Positions 1-8,553 are shown, numbered from the stretch's first letter. The stretch: 11,822 nt of DNA from JBEKSX01 sp049516635 (GCA_049516635.1 JBEKSX010000090.1:1-11822), one strand, 5' to 3'. The notes: generated by a model from the sequence alone, not told the origin. Numbers and translations are program-made.

Positions 1-1093
1 CGATTATTGTTAATAACGGATGTTCTGCACGGTAGGTATCCCACAGAGAAAAGACCGTGTAATTGGTGAAACCTACTGCTTGATGTATATTCAGATCTGT
101 TCCGCGGAATTGCCCGTCCACATCGGTGTAAACGTTTGGACACAGCATACTATGATATAGCGCGGAATAAAATATCATTTTGTTAACGCTGTTATCATCA
201 TTTACAACTATCTTTCTCAATTCAGTATTCCATTTATCTTTAGCCTGCTCTCTTATTTTATCGAAGTCCCAATCATGAATTTCTGCATCGAGATTCTTTA
301 AAGCTCCGTCAATGCTGACAGCGGAAATCCCTGTCTTAACATATATAATTTCATTTTCTTTCGTATCGAAGCTCACAAGAGCTTTTATATTCTTGCCTTC
401 AGCATTGGTAATTTCCGATACATTCGTATCATTCTGTGAAATTAAAACTTTCTTAAAAGGCTTGGAGAACTTCATCACGAAATACACATATTTATTCTGT
501 GCCCACCCTCTTGTACGGTGCATTCCTCTCACTTCGTTATTTCCGATCACTTCGATGGATGATTCTATCACTTCCTCCCTGTGTTTCAGGTCGATAATAA
601 AACCTGCTTTATCGCTTTTTGGAAATGTGTACCTGTGAAAACCTGCCCGCTGTGTAACGGTCATATCTGCTCTTACATTGTATTTATCAAGATACACAGA
701 ATAAAATCCGGGCGAGGCAAACTCTTTCACATGGCTGAATGAAGATGCATAATCATAATTGGCAAACTTTACATCTCCGACTACCGGCATTATCAGTATA
801 TCGCAATAATCGGGCACACCCGTGCCGCTCAAATGCATATGCGAAAAACCGTAGATAATGCTGTCCGAATAATGATACCCTGAACACCCGTCCCACCCTG
901 TCAGGCGTGTATCGGGACTTAGCTGGACCATCCCGAACGGCAGGCTGGCTCCCGGATATGTATGTCCGTGCCCTCCCGTTCCGATGAACGGATTTACATA
1001 TTGTGTGAAGTCCATTTTGTATTTATTGGATTGAGAATAAGAAAATGATAAAAAAATGAATAATGAAATAATAGAAATTAATTTTATATTCAT
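1..1093 (-). CDS. GH92 family alpha-mannosidase, secreted (5' part; gene runs off the left edge)
   Basis: Translating the minus strand from the ATG at 1093 gives 364 codons without a stop up to the window edge. Residues 1-20 form a hydrophobic signal peptide, probably cleaved near SYS|QS. Then come hallmarks of glycoside hydrolase family 92: NPFIGTGGHGHTYPGA (about 34-49), GWDGCSGYHY (66-75), GFSHMHLSGTG (82-92) and LWDTYRAEHPL near residue 350. GH92 enzymes are calcium-dependent exo-alpha-mannosidases that trim alpha-linked mannose from N-glycans or mannans. Visible here are the N-terminal beta domain and the start of the catalytic (alpha/alpha)6 domain; the catalytic acid and base should lie beyond the edge. 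The start is 10 bp after the GH2 stop, with a weak AAAGG-like Shine-Dalgarno, so it is probably the last visible gene of a five-gene operon. Met27 is an alternative start but would remove the signal peptide. Family assignment is firm; the linkage (alpha-1,2, 1,3, 1,4 or 1,6) cannot be read from this part. Confidence 0.93.
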   Translation of the reverse strand, partial: MNIKLISIISLFIFLSFSYSQSNKYKMDFTQYVNPFIGTGGHGHTYPGASLPFGMVQLSPDTRLTGWDGCSGYHYSDSIIYGFSHMHLSGTGVPDYCDILIMPVVGDVKFANYDYASSFSHVKEFASPGFYSVYLDKYNVRADMTVTQRAGFHRYTFPKSDKAGFIIDLKHREEVIESSIEVIGNNEVRGMHRTRGWAQNKYVYFVMKFSKPFKKVLISQNDTNVSEITNAEGKNIKALVSFDTKENEIIYVKTGISAVSIDGALKNLDAEIHDWDFDKIREQAKDKWNTELRKIVVNDDNSVNKMIFYSALYHSMLCPNVYTDVDGQFRGTDLNIHQAVGFTNYTVFSLWDTYRAEHPLLTII

Positions 1094-1103
1094 GTATGTA
1101 CCT

Positions 1104-3644
1104 TTACTTTTCAAATGTATCGTACAGAGAGGTTAGTTTAATTTGATGTTTTTCCACACCGCCTGTTAAAAATTCCTCCGGCATTTTAATACGAACCGTC
1201 TCACCCGGCAGAATATCAAAATAATTATTCGATAGATTTTTATCTATATCTTTAATATACAGATGAACATTCTTTGCCAATTTTTCCGATGTCAGTACAA
1301 GCTCACCGGATAATTTATCATATTTATATTTTATATCGGGAGAAGTCAGTTCAAGCTCCTTCGGGGGAACAAAATAATATAAGTTTTTATATTCTGCACT
1401 ATCGCTGCATACCAATTCTGCGGAAAGAACTATATTGTTCAACCTATGGGCTCTCAATAAATCCGTTTTATATATCTTAAAATAAACCTCGCTTGTGTTC
1501 CCGGTAATTGAAACAGGAATTTCATTATTCCACAATATATTTCCGTCAAAGTCCAGTAATTTCATCTTCAGTTCTCCCTTCGCAAGCTGCATTCTATCTG
1601 AAACGATATAAACTTTTAAAGAATCATTATCTTGCTTTACAGATATTAAAATATCCCGATAAACCTCCTTAGCAAAATACTGAAGCGCTTTCCATCTTCC
1701 ATAATAGTCGATGCCGGACCATGTTACTCCCGGCCAGCAATCGTTTAACTGCCAGTACATTGTCCCCCAGCAATAGGGCTTCGCTCTCCTGTGAGCTTCT
1801 ATAGCCCGCTTTACACCGTATGCCTGCAGTAATTGACTTACATACACATAGCTTTCAAGATCCTTCGGCTGGTTGTACTCGCGTTCCATATAAGTCTGTA
1901 TCGTCTCATATCCGGTTGGATGTTTCTCGTGCGCCTTCATTACAGGTGAATACAGGTAACGGTCTTCAGGCAGAGTGAATTGCTCTATAGTTTTCATATC
2001 GGGAAATGATTGGAAGCCGTACTCGCTCATGAACCGCGGGACCTTCTTCTCATAGATTTCGAACGGTTCCATTCCCCACCACACGCCCCAGTAGTGCGAA
2101 TCCCCCTCCTTCATCGCTTCCGGATGTCCCCACCCTATCTTTGGTGAGGTGGGAATGTAAGGAATATAAAGGGAATCGGGTCTATTGATCCACCAGGGTA
2201 TAATGGAATCGAATAATTTAGTATAATTAGCCCAAATATTCTCCGAATCCTCCGCAGAATAATTAAATTCTTTCTGCCAACCCCAGTTATGCCAGCCCTC
2301 GTCAATTTCATTATTCCCGCAAAATAGAGCCAAACAGGGGTGTTGTGACAATTTTATTGCGTTTCCCCAAGTTTCACCGCTAATATGAGTTTTATAAAAA
2401 TTGTCAATATCAGGATATAGAGCATTAGCGAGCATAAAATCCTGCCAAACCATAATACCTTTCTCATCGCATAGGTCATAAAATTCATCATTTTCATAAA
2501 TACCACCGCCCCAAACCCTTAACATATTAAAATTTGATTCTTTTACATCATTTATTATTCTTTTATAATTATTTATTGATACACGGGGAATAAAATTATC
2601 TTGTGGTATATAATTCGCGCCTTTAATAAAAACGGGAACACCATTTAACTTAAAATAAAAACTCGATCCGATCGAATCTTCTTCATTTACCAGTTCGATC
2701 TTTCTTAAACCAAGCCTAAATTTATATTCATCAATTTTTACTTTATTATTTCTCAGAACCACTTTAAAATTGTATAGATATGGTTCTCCCAATCCATTAC
2801 ACCACCATAATTTTGGATTCTTAATCTCAATTGAAAACTTTTCATGAAAATTACCAAAAGGATTTGTATCGCTTATCAAATCACCAATTTTTTCCTCCTT
2901 TTCATATATGAGTATATCCGATGAATTGAATAGCTCTATTCTATATAGACCTGAATCAGGTACTTGCAAAACTATTTCAATATTTATCAGTGCTTTTTGT
3001 GTATCCAATTCTGAAATTTTATATTTTACAAAATCTATCATTGCTTTTTTCCAGATTTCAATATAGATCGGTCTCCATATCCCACATGTTAAAAATCTTG
3101 GCCCGAAATCCCAGCCGTATTGATATGCAGCTTTTCGTGTGAAAATTCTTTCTCCACCCGGTAATTGAGGAATTATCTTAAATCCTTTTGCTTTTTTGAT
3201 CGGGGATTCGAAAAGTATCTTAATAATATTTTTACCTTTCTTAAAATCTGATTTGCTATTACATGTTAGTGACTCAAACATATTATCAATACTTCCCCAC
3301 GAATGGTCATTAATATATATTGTAGCATATGTGTCAAGTCCTTCAAATTTTATATCAATATTATAGTTATCATTAATTGTATCACTGATATAAAACTCTG
3401 TTTGATACTCCCAGTCCTCATTCTCTATCCATTGCAGGTCTTTTTCATTATCCCTGTAAAAAGGATCGGGAATTACTCCATTGTTATACAGGTCGGTATG
3501 CACAGTTCCGGGGACAGTTGCAGGGAGCCATTTACTATCACCTACCTTATGGAATTCCCAGTTATCGTTGAGGTAGATCCTGTCGAGAGCAAGGAAAGAA
3601 TTACAGGAGAGAATAAAAAGAAATATTATAAATATTTTTTTCAT
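1104..3644 (-). CDS. GH2 family beta-mannosidase, secreted
   Basis: This 846-residue protein has the usual length and domain order of bacterial GH2 beta-mannosidases. It has an N-terminal signal (MKKIFIIFLFILSCNSFLA), a jelly-roll sugar-binding domain (about 25-200), an immunoglobulin-like domain (about 205-315), a TIM-barrel catalytic domain (about 318-660) and C-terminal beta domains. The predicted acid/base is E446 in CGNNE and the nucleophile is E541 in FMSEYGFQSFP; both motifs and their ~95-residue spacing fit characterised family members. WQLNDCWPGVTWSGIDYYGR (631-650) is also typical. The enzyme removes non-reducing beta-mannose, for example from Man-beta-1,4-GlcNAc of an N-glycan core or from manno-oligosaccharides. 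The ATG overlaps the GH20 stop as ATGA, implying translational coupling. C14 lies in a poor lipobox (ILSC), so the protein could be a lipoprotein or be cleaved by signal peptidase I after SFLA. Codons 75-380 or so are far more AT-rich than the rest. Confidence 0.94.
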   Translation of the reverse strand: MKKIFIIFLFILSCNSFLALDRIYLNDNWEFHKVGDSKWLPATVPGTVHTDLYNNGVIPDPFYRDNEKDLQWIENEDWEYQTEFYISDTINDNYNIDIKFEGLDTYATIYINDHSWGSIDNMFESLTCNSKSDFKKGKNIIKILFESPIKKAKGFKIIPQLPGGERIFTRKAAYQYGWDFGPRFLTCGIWRPIYIEIWKKAMIDFVKYKISELDTQKALINIEIVLQVPDSGLYRIELFNSSDILIYEKEEKIGDLISDTNPFGNFHEKFSIEIKNPKLWWCNGLGEPYLYNFKVVLRNNKVKIDEYKFRLGLRKIELVNEEDSIGSSFYFKLNGVPVFIKGANYIPQDNFIPRVSINNYKRIINDVKESNFNMLRVWGGGIYENDEFYDLCDEKGIMVWQDFMLANALYPDIDNFYKTHISGETWGNAIKLSQHPCLALFCGNNEIDEGWHNWGWQKEFNYSAEDSENIWANYTKLFDSIIPWWINRPDSLYIPYIPTSPKIGWGHPEAMKEGDSHYWGVWWGMEPFEIYEKKVPRFMSEYGFQSFPDMKTIEQFTLPEDRYLYSPVMKAHEKHPTGYETIQTYMEREYNQPKDLESYVYVSQLLQAYGVKRAIEAHRRAKPYCWGTMYWQLNDCWPGVTWSGIDYYGRWKALQYFAKEVYRDILISVKQDNDSLKVYIVSDRMQLAKGELKMKLLDFDGNILWNNEIPVSITGNTSEVYFKIYKTDLLRAHRLNNIVLSAELVCSDSAEYKNLYYFVPPKELELTSPDIKYKYDKLSGELVLTSEKLAKNVHLYIKDIDKNLSNNYFDILPGETVRIKMPEEFLTGGVEKHQIKLTSLYDTFEK

Positions 3645-5926
3645 TCTATTGTAATCTCATCTACAAAAAGCCATGCGGAATGTCCTTCCCCGGGTTTGCC
3701 TGATGGTACCATACCAAAGTTTTCTGCAGCTATCCTTACATATCTCGCAGAAACCTCACCAATTTCTATTTCGATTTCTCTTTTCATTTCGGCGATTTCA
3801 CTTTCCTGTACATCTTTGACCTTTGTGAAATTTATCCCGTCATCGGAAATATAAAGCTCAACTTTTTTCGGCAGATATATCCAGCTTCCGTCATCGTTCA
3901 GAACATCTATCGAAACCTTAGAGAACGATTCTGTTTTCCCGAGATCAATAACAGCATCGCAATCCGTACCTTTGAATCCGAGCCATTCTTTACCGTACCA
4001 GGGTATCATTCCCTTTATTCCATCCACCAATGTAAATGATCCGCCGTAATTATATCTGTTATCGGGTGGATCTTTTAATGTAATAGATTTACCGGTTACT
4101 TTATTGATGTAGAATTGTTGTTCAATGATATTGCTCTTTCGAACATTATTTTCAAAATATGCTGCTTTGATAAGTGCGTTCTTCGTTATTTTGATAGGTG
4201 AAGTATAATTGAAAGAACTTAGCGTAGGTTCGGTACCATCAATTGTATAGTATATCTTCCCATCAGTGAAATCCGATCCAAGTGTAAGCGAAATTCCATT
4301 CTTTGTATCCAGCGGACCGGTTGATGTTTTCATTTCATAAATAGCTCTGGAATAATTTATTCCTAACTTATCCAGTAAAGCGAAATGCTGAATTAACCGT
4401 TTCTTGAAATTATCATAATTTCTCTGCTCTTTAGGAGACCATAAGACCTCTGACAGGGCACATACACGGGGAAAGACCATATATTCGACCTGCCCGGCAG
4501 CGGGTATATATTCTGTCCAGACATTACCCTGCGCTCCCAGAATATGTTTTTGTTCTTCCTGTGTTAACGAATCCGGAGTGGGCTCAAAGGAATATACTTT
4601 TTCTACAGGTGTATAGCCGCCGATCGCAATTGGTTCGAATTTAGGATTTCCCTGGTAGTGATCGAAATAACAATATCCTCCGGGTGTCATTACTACATCG
4701 TGGTTCTGCCTTGCTGCTTCTATTCCGCCCTTGGTACCCCGCCATGACATTACAACTGCATTCGGAGCTAACCCGCCTTCAAGTATTTCATCCCAACCGA
4801 TCATTGTTCTGCCCTTTGAATTAATAAATTTTTCTATCCTGCGGATAAAATAACTTTCCAGTTCGTTTTCATCTTTCAATCCTTCTTTCTTCATCAATTC
4901 CTGGCAATCCTTGCATTGCTTCCAACTGTCCTTTGGAACCTCATCACCTCCGACATGTATGTATTTACCCGGAAATAATTCCATCACTTCTGTCAGCACA
5001 TCCTCCAGAAATTTGAATGTCTCTTCTCTGGGACAATACACATCCTCGAATACACCCCATTCATTCGCTACTTCAAAAGGTCCTCCGGTACATGAATATT
5101 CAGGATATGAAGCGAGCGCCGCCAATGAATGACCGGGCATTTCTATTTCAGGAACGATGGTTATATATCTCTTCTCCGCATACTCGACTATTTCCTTAAT
5201 ATCATCCTGCGTATAATAACCGCCGTATCTTGTGCTGTCATACCGGTGAGGAAACTGGCTGTAATGTCCGATCAATGTCCCATTCCGCCATGACCCGATC
5301 TCAGTCAGCTTGGGATATTTCTTAATTTCTATCCTCCATCCCTGGTCATCGGTCAGATGCCAGTGAAACATGTTCATCTTATACAGTGCAAGAAAATCAA
5401 TGTACCGTTTAATGAACTCTTTAGGAAAGAAATGCCTGCTTACATCCAGGTGCATACCGCGCCATTTATAACGTGGGTAATCGCGGATCTCCATACACGG
5501 TACTTCTATACTATCGGTCTTCTCCAATGGAAGTAATTGTATTATGGTTTGCAGTGCATGAAATAAGCCTGCCCCATCGCCAACTGCATTAATAGAATTC
5601 GGCGTAATCACCAGATAATAGGATTCGGGTTCTGCTTTGTCATATACAGCATCGGAAAGACTTATAAAATTATTTTGAGCACCTGATAACAGTTCTACAC
5701 TAAGCTCTATACCGTAGTTTCTAAAAATATATTCTTTAAAAATCTCCGCACTCGAATATGCAGAGGAATCATTAACGATGATAACAGTAGAGTCCGTTAT
5801 CATAAATGATCCTGCTTCGCGGGTTACAGAAGCAGGATAGGGTATCAAAGTAAATTCATTTTGAGCGAAGGTTGATGAAGGGTCATAAAGCATGATCATA
5901 AAAAGTAATATAAAGATTATTTTCAT
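3641..5926 (-). CDS. GH20 beta-N-acetylhexosaminidase, secreted, with C-terminal accessory domains
   Basis: I place the start at the ATG at 5926 (761 residues), because it begins a clean signal peptide (MKIIFILLFMIMLYDPSSTFA, cut before Q22) and leaves a 43-bp gap after the kinase gene. A longer frame from 6019 would overlap the kinase and bury the signal. Domains: GH20 N-terminal alpha/beta domain (about 25-148); TIM barrel (about 150-500) with RGMHLDVSRHF (substrate-binding R164), HWHLTDDQGWR and HVGGDEV, where D328-E329 is the catalytic pair that works through the substrate acetamido group; a short beta domain like the chitobiase/hexosaminidase C-terminal domain (about 540-605, YYTIDGTEPT); and an F5/8 type C (discoidin-like) module (about 630-760) that probably binds glycan. 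It releases terminal beta-GlcNAc or GalNAc in the periplasm or outside the cell. In an N-glycan pathway it would act on antennae or on GlcNAc-beta-1,4-GlcNAc. The family is certain; the exact substrate is inferred. Confidence 0.94.
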   Translation of the reverse strand: MKIIFILLFMIMLYDPSSTFAQNEFTLIPYPASVTREAGSFMITDSTVIIVNDSSAYSSAEIFKEYIFRNYGIELSVELLSGAQNNFISLSDAVYDKAEPESYYLVITPNSINAVGDGAGLFHALQTIIQLLPLEKTDSIEVPCMEIRDYPRYKWRGMHLDVSRHFFPKEFIKRYIDFLALYKMNMFHWHLTDDQGWRIEIKKYPKLTEIGSWRNGTLIGHYSQFPHRYDSTRYGGYYTQDDIKEIVEYAEKRYITIVPEIEMPGHSLAALASYPEYSCTGGPFEVANEWGVFEDVYCPREETFKFLEDVLTEVMELFPGKYIHVGGDEVPKDSWKQCKDCQELMKKEGLKDENELESYFIRRIEKFINSKGRTMIGWDEILEGGLAPNAVVMSWRGTKGGIEAARQNHDVVMTPGGYCYFDHYQGNPKFEPIAIGGYTPVEKVYSFEPTPDSLTQEEQKHILGAQGNVWTEYIPAAGQVEYMVFPRVCALSEVLWSPKEQRNYDNFKKRLIQHFALLDKLGINYSRAIYEMKTSTGPLDTKNGISLTLGSDFTDGKIYYTIDGTEPTLSSFNYTSPIKITKNALIKAAYFENNVRKSNIIEQQFYINKVTGKSITLKDPPDNRYNYGGSFTLVDGIKGMIPWYGKEWLGFKGTDCDAVIDLGKTESFSKVSIDVLNDDGSWIYLPKKVELYISDDGINFTKVKDVQESEIAEMKREIEIEIGEVSARYVRIAAENFGMVPSGKPGEGHSAWLFVDEITIE

Positions 5927-5969
5927 ATTTAGAACCAAATAAGTTTTATATAGAGAAGAGAATAATAAC

Positions 5970-6926
5970 CTATTTAATATCTTTCCAGATAAGTGCACTT
6001 GCACCCAGTACTGCGGCATTTTTACCTTCGAGAGCTGAAGGAATTAATTTCACTTTGTCCTTGAAGATATTCAGCATATACTCTTCCATATACTTTTTGG
6101 TCGGTTTGAATATATATTCTCCCGCGAGTGCCAGCCCGCCGAAAAGTATTATAGCTTCAGGACTCGTAATTGCAACTGCATCAGCAAGACTCCTGCCGAG
6201 TATCCTGGCAGTATAATCAAACGCAACCAGGGCAAGTTCATCTCCCTGCATAGCCGCATCGTGAATTAGTTTTGATGTGATGTTATGTTTATCCTCATTC
6301 CTTAGGAGGCTGGGCTTATTGGAATTCTTAAGCATTTCTTTGACCGTGCGAACTATCCCAGATGCTGATGCATATTGTTCGAGGCACCCTTTCCTACCGC
6401 ATTTGCAGTCTCTCCCGTCAGGGACGGCAATGGTATGCCCCAGCTCTCCCGCAAAACCGTCATGACCGTATATCATTTCGCCATTTGAAACGAATCCGCT
6501 CCCGAGTCCCGTGCCGAGAGTTACGAGAATAAAATCCTTCATCCCCTTGGCGGCACCATATATCATTTCACCGATAGCTGCCGCGTTAGCATCGTTCGTA
6601 AGGATGACAGGGTAATCGAAGTGTTCCTTGAACAACTCTGCAAAATGGATCACACCCTTCCATCTCAAATTGGGGGCGAATTCAACGGTGCCTTTAAAAT
6701 AATTTCCGTTCGGAGCGCCGATACCTATCCCCTTAATTCTTAATTCTGAACCCGTCTTAGAAATTAATTTTTTTATTTCTTTTGCAAGTTCATCTACATA
6801 ATCCTTCACATTTTCGTGCGTATCCGTGCGGATGGAACCGTCAGCGAGAACGTTACCGTCTTTATCAACTATTCCATACACGGTATTCGTACCTCCTATA
6901 TCTATACCGATAGCTGTTTCAATCAT
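5970..6926 (-). CDS. ROK-family sugar kinase (glucokinase/N-acetylhexosamine kinase-like)
   Basis: A 318-residue cytoplasmic protein of normal length for a ROK kinase. It has the ATP-binding DIGGTN (9-14), the TNDANAAAIGE segment with catalytic base D112, the LGTGLGSG phosphate loop (137-144), ELGH (161-164), and the zinc site made by H164, C174, C176 and C181 in CKCGRKGC. The same histidine-to-cysteine spacing is found in Mlc-type ROK proteins. No N-terminal helix-turn-helix is present, so this is a kinase rather than a ROK repressor. ROK kinases phosphorylate glucose, GlcNAc, ManNAc, mannose, fructose or allose at O6 or O1. Between a sugar symporter and GlcNAc- and mannose-releasing enzymes, GlcNAc, mannose or glucose are the likely substrates, but the sequence alone does not choose. 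Its ATG lies within the last codons of the symporter gene (8-bp overlap), indicating translational coupling. A GAGTGAGGG stretch just upstream is a weak ribosome binding site. Confidence 0.92.
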   Translation of the reverse strand: MIETAIGIDIGGTNTVYGIVDKDGNVLADGSIRTDTHENVKDYVDELAKEIKKLISKTGSELRIKGIGIGAPNGNYFKGTVEFAPNLRWKGVIHFAELFKEHFDYPVILTNDANAAAIGEMIYGAAKGMKDFILVTLGTGLGSGFVSNGEMIYGHDGFAGELGHTIAVPDGRDCKCGRKGCLEQYASASGIVRTVKEMLKNSNKPSLLRNEDKHNITSKLIHDAAMQGDELALVAFDYTARILGRSLADAVAITSPEAIILFGGLALAGEYIFKPTKKYMEEYMLNIFKDKVKLIPSALEGKNAAVLGASALIWKDIK

Positions 6927-8331
6927 GAGAAACCCTCACTCTCTTTCTATAACCGGATAGACCGTAAAATATCAAATACAAATAAGCTAATAACGGTACA
7001 AACAGCGAAATATGCACTCCCGAAGCATCCGCCAGAGCACCCTGAAGCAGAGGTAATATTGCGCCGCCGACTATCATCATCACCAGCAGTGATGAACCCT
7101 GGGATGTATATTTATCCAGTCCAGCAATAGCAAGTGTAAAGATATTCGACCACATGATGGAATTAAACAAACCTATCGAAAGCATGGACCACATAGCTAA
7201 TCTGCCGTCCGCGAATATTCCTATCAGCAAAAGTGCCATCACAAAAAATGAAAATATAGTAAGTGTTCTTGCAGGAAGAGACCTGCCGAGAATGAACGCA
7301 AAATAGTTTACTGCAAGATAGATAAGAAAGAACCAGACCATTGTGAATTCCAGCTTTGTGATCAAGAAAATTATAAGAAATAATACAACCGCAACTCCTA
7401 CCATCGAAAAGTATTTCTTAAATCCTTTGGTCTCACTCAAAGATATGGAACCCATGAACCTTCCTATCATTGCACCGCCCCAGTAGAACGCAAGGAATTT
7501 ACTCGCATCGGCTTCCATCATTCCTGCAACATCAGGGAGCTTCAGATAAGCTACTAGATTGCTTCCCACCGAAACCTCCGCTCCCACGTAGAAGAAGACC
7601 GCAAAGATACCGAAGAGTAAATTCAAATGTTTCAGCGCTTCGGGTTTCCGTTCTATCTTCTCATGCACTGCAAAAGAAGGTAAATGCGAGAACCTGATCA
7701 GCAATGCGAGAAGCAGGAATGCCGAGCCGAAAATAAAATAAGGTATCTTTACGGAATTCGCACCGGGATTATCTATGGTCAGAAAATATTTGAATATCAA
7801 ATAACCGCCGATAACCGGGGCAATTGTATGACCGAATGAATTAAATCCCTGTGATAGGTTCAGCCTGCTGGACGCAGTTTCCGGCTTGCCGAGAAGAGCA
7901 ACATAAGGGTTTGCGGCTATCTGCAAAATGGTCAGCCCAAGACTTATACAGGCAAGTGCACCAAGAAAAAAACCGAACAATTGATAATGCGCTGAAGGAT
8001 AGAAAAGAAAACATCCCGCCGCCGAGAGAATGAGACCGGCCATAATGCCGTTTTTATACCCTATTTTCGAAATGGGGTCTCCGATAGTTACCGATGATAT
8101 AAAGTACAGCAAAGAACCTATAAAATAAGCCCCAAAGAAGGAAAATTGCACAAGATTTGCCTGAAAATGCGAGAGCTGAAAAACACCCTTGAGATAAGGT
8201 GTAAGTATATCATTTAGGCTGGTGATAAATCCCCACATGAAAAATAATGTTGTGATAGTTATTAACGGGGATATATGTGATCTTACCGGATAATTATTAT
8301 CTGTTCCTGTAGTTTTATTGAAATTGTCCAT
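6919..8331 (-). CDS. FHS-family sugar:H+ symporter (GluP/NagP-like MFS transporter)
   Basis: A 470-residue, very hydrophobic protein with about 12 membrane segments and the fingerprint of the fucose-glucose/galactose-H+ symporter branch of the major facilitator superfamily. Key segments are FFMWGFITSLNDILTPYLK (30-48), the FFGAYFIGS region (65-73), LQIAANPYV (136-144) and RLNLSQGFNSFGHTIAP (156-172). D41 corresponds to the membrane aspartate of E. coli FucP. The FucP glutamate in LETAANPF is glutamine here (Q137), which as I recall is usual in the GluP and NagP groups and argues against fucose transport. With GH20 and ROK kinase genes in the same operon, GlcNAc (NagP-type) is attractive, but glucose, galactose or mannose remain possible. 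It sits in the inner membrane and is the first gene of the minus-strand set, with the divergent cysteine synthase-like gene 222 bp upstream. No clear Shine-Dalgarno precedes the ATG. Confidence 0.92.
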   Translation of the reverse strand: MDNFNKTTGTDNNYPVRSHISPLITITTLFFMWGFITSLNDILTPYLKGVFQLSHFQANLVQFSFFGAYFIGSLLYFISSVTIGDPISKIGYKNGIMAGLILSAAGCFLFYPSAHYQLFGFFLGALACISLGLTILQIAANPYVALLGKPETASSRLNLSQGFNSFGHTIAPVIGGYLIFKYFLTIDNPGANSVKIPYFIFGSAFLLLALLIRFSHLPSFAVHEKIERKPEALKHLNLLFGIFAVFFYVGAEVSVGSNLVAYLKLPDVAGMMEADASKFLAFYWGGAMIGRFMGSISLSETKGFKKYFSMVGVAVVLFLIIFLITKLEFTMVWFFLIYLAVNYFAFILGRSLPARTLTIFSFFVMALLLIGIFADGRLAMWSMLSIGLFNSIMWSNIFTLAIAGLDKYTSQGSSLLVMMIVGGAILPLLQGALADASGVHISLFVPLLAYLYLIFYGLSGYRKRVRVSHD

Positions 8332-8553
8332 TCAAAATTATTTTTATGTTACCTGTGAAGCTGAAAAATGCAATATAACTCTTCGACATTTCAATCTCTA
8401 AGGATTAAGAAATCTCTTACCATAAAAATAGAATTTATATAAAAACATGCAGTCTAATGTAAAACCAGTACCTCATAAGAATTGCTATGCTTGGATAGGT
8501 ACGGGTAATAAATACAAATAATGCTTATTTTTGTATAATCTACTTATTGAAAG
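8332..8553. promoter_or_regulatory. Divergent intergenic region between the sugar operon and the cysteine synthase-like gene
   Basis: This 222-bp AT-rich spacer must hold the promoter of the minus-strand glycan operon and that of the plus-strand gene. For the plus strand there are two weak candidates: TATAAT at 8534-8539, preceded by TATTTTTG (8526-8533), which matches the Bacteroidota -7 pattern TAnnTTTG but has no TTTG at the expected upstream distance; or TTGGAT (8491-8496) with TACAAA (8513-8518) at a 16-bp spacing. No convincing operon promoter was recognised on the minus strand. A short TAAGA/TCTTA dyad (8406-8419) is too weak to weigh. Confidence 0.5.
8464..8506. repeat. Imperfect 10-bp inverted repeat in the divergent spacer
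   Basis: The arms ACCAGTACCT (8464-8473) and AGGTACGGGT (8497-8506) pair in 9 of 10 positions around a 23-nt centre. The single mismatch is 8467/8503. It lies 48-90 bp upstream of the cysteine synthase-like ATG and the right arm falls inside the spacer of a weak candidate promoter (8491-8518). It could be a repressor site or a leader hairpin; neither can be proved by sight. Confidence 0.45.

Noticed and set aside
312..638. 108-codon plus-strand open frame at the left end
   Set aside because: It is antisense to the GH92 coding sequence, which carries unmistakable family motifs in the other strand.
3303..3854. 183-codon plus-strand open frame
   Set aside because: It lies antisense across the GH2/GH20 junction, both of which have clear family motifs; the translation shows no recognisable domain.
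5927..6019. 31-codon N-terminal extension of the GH20 gene
   Set aside because: It would overlap the kinase gene by 50 bp and place the signal peptide internally; the ATG at 5926 begins a normal signal peptide.
8333..8340. TAATTTTG on the minus strand, a match to the TAnnTTTG promoter box
   Set aside because: It directly abuts the symporter ATG, so transcription would begin inside the coding sequence; no later start is plausible in this family.
8441..8553. Known sulfur- or SAM-responsive riboswitch in the cysteine synthase-like leader
   Set aside because: Only one imperfect stem is visible and I cannot recognise the conserved core of any riboswitch class.
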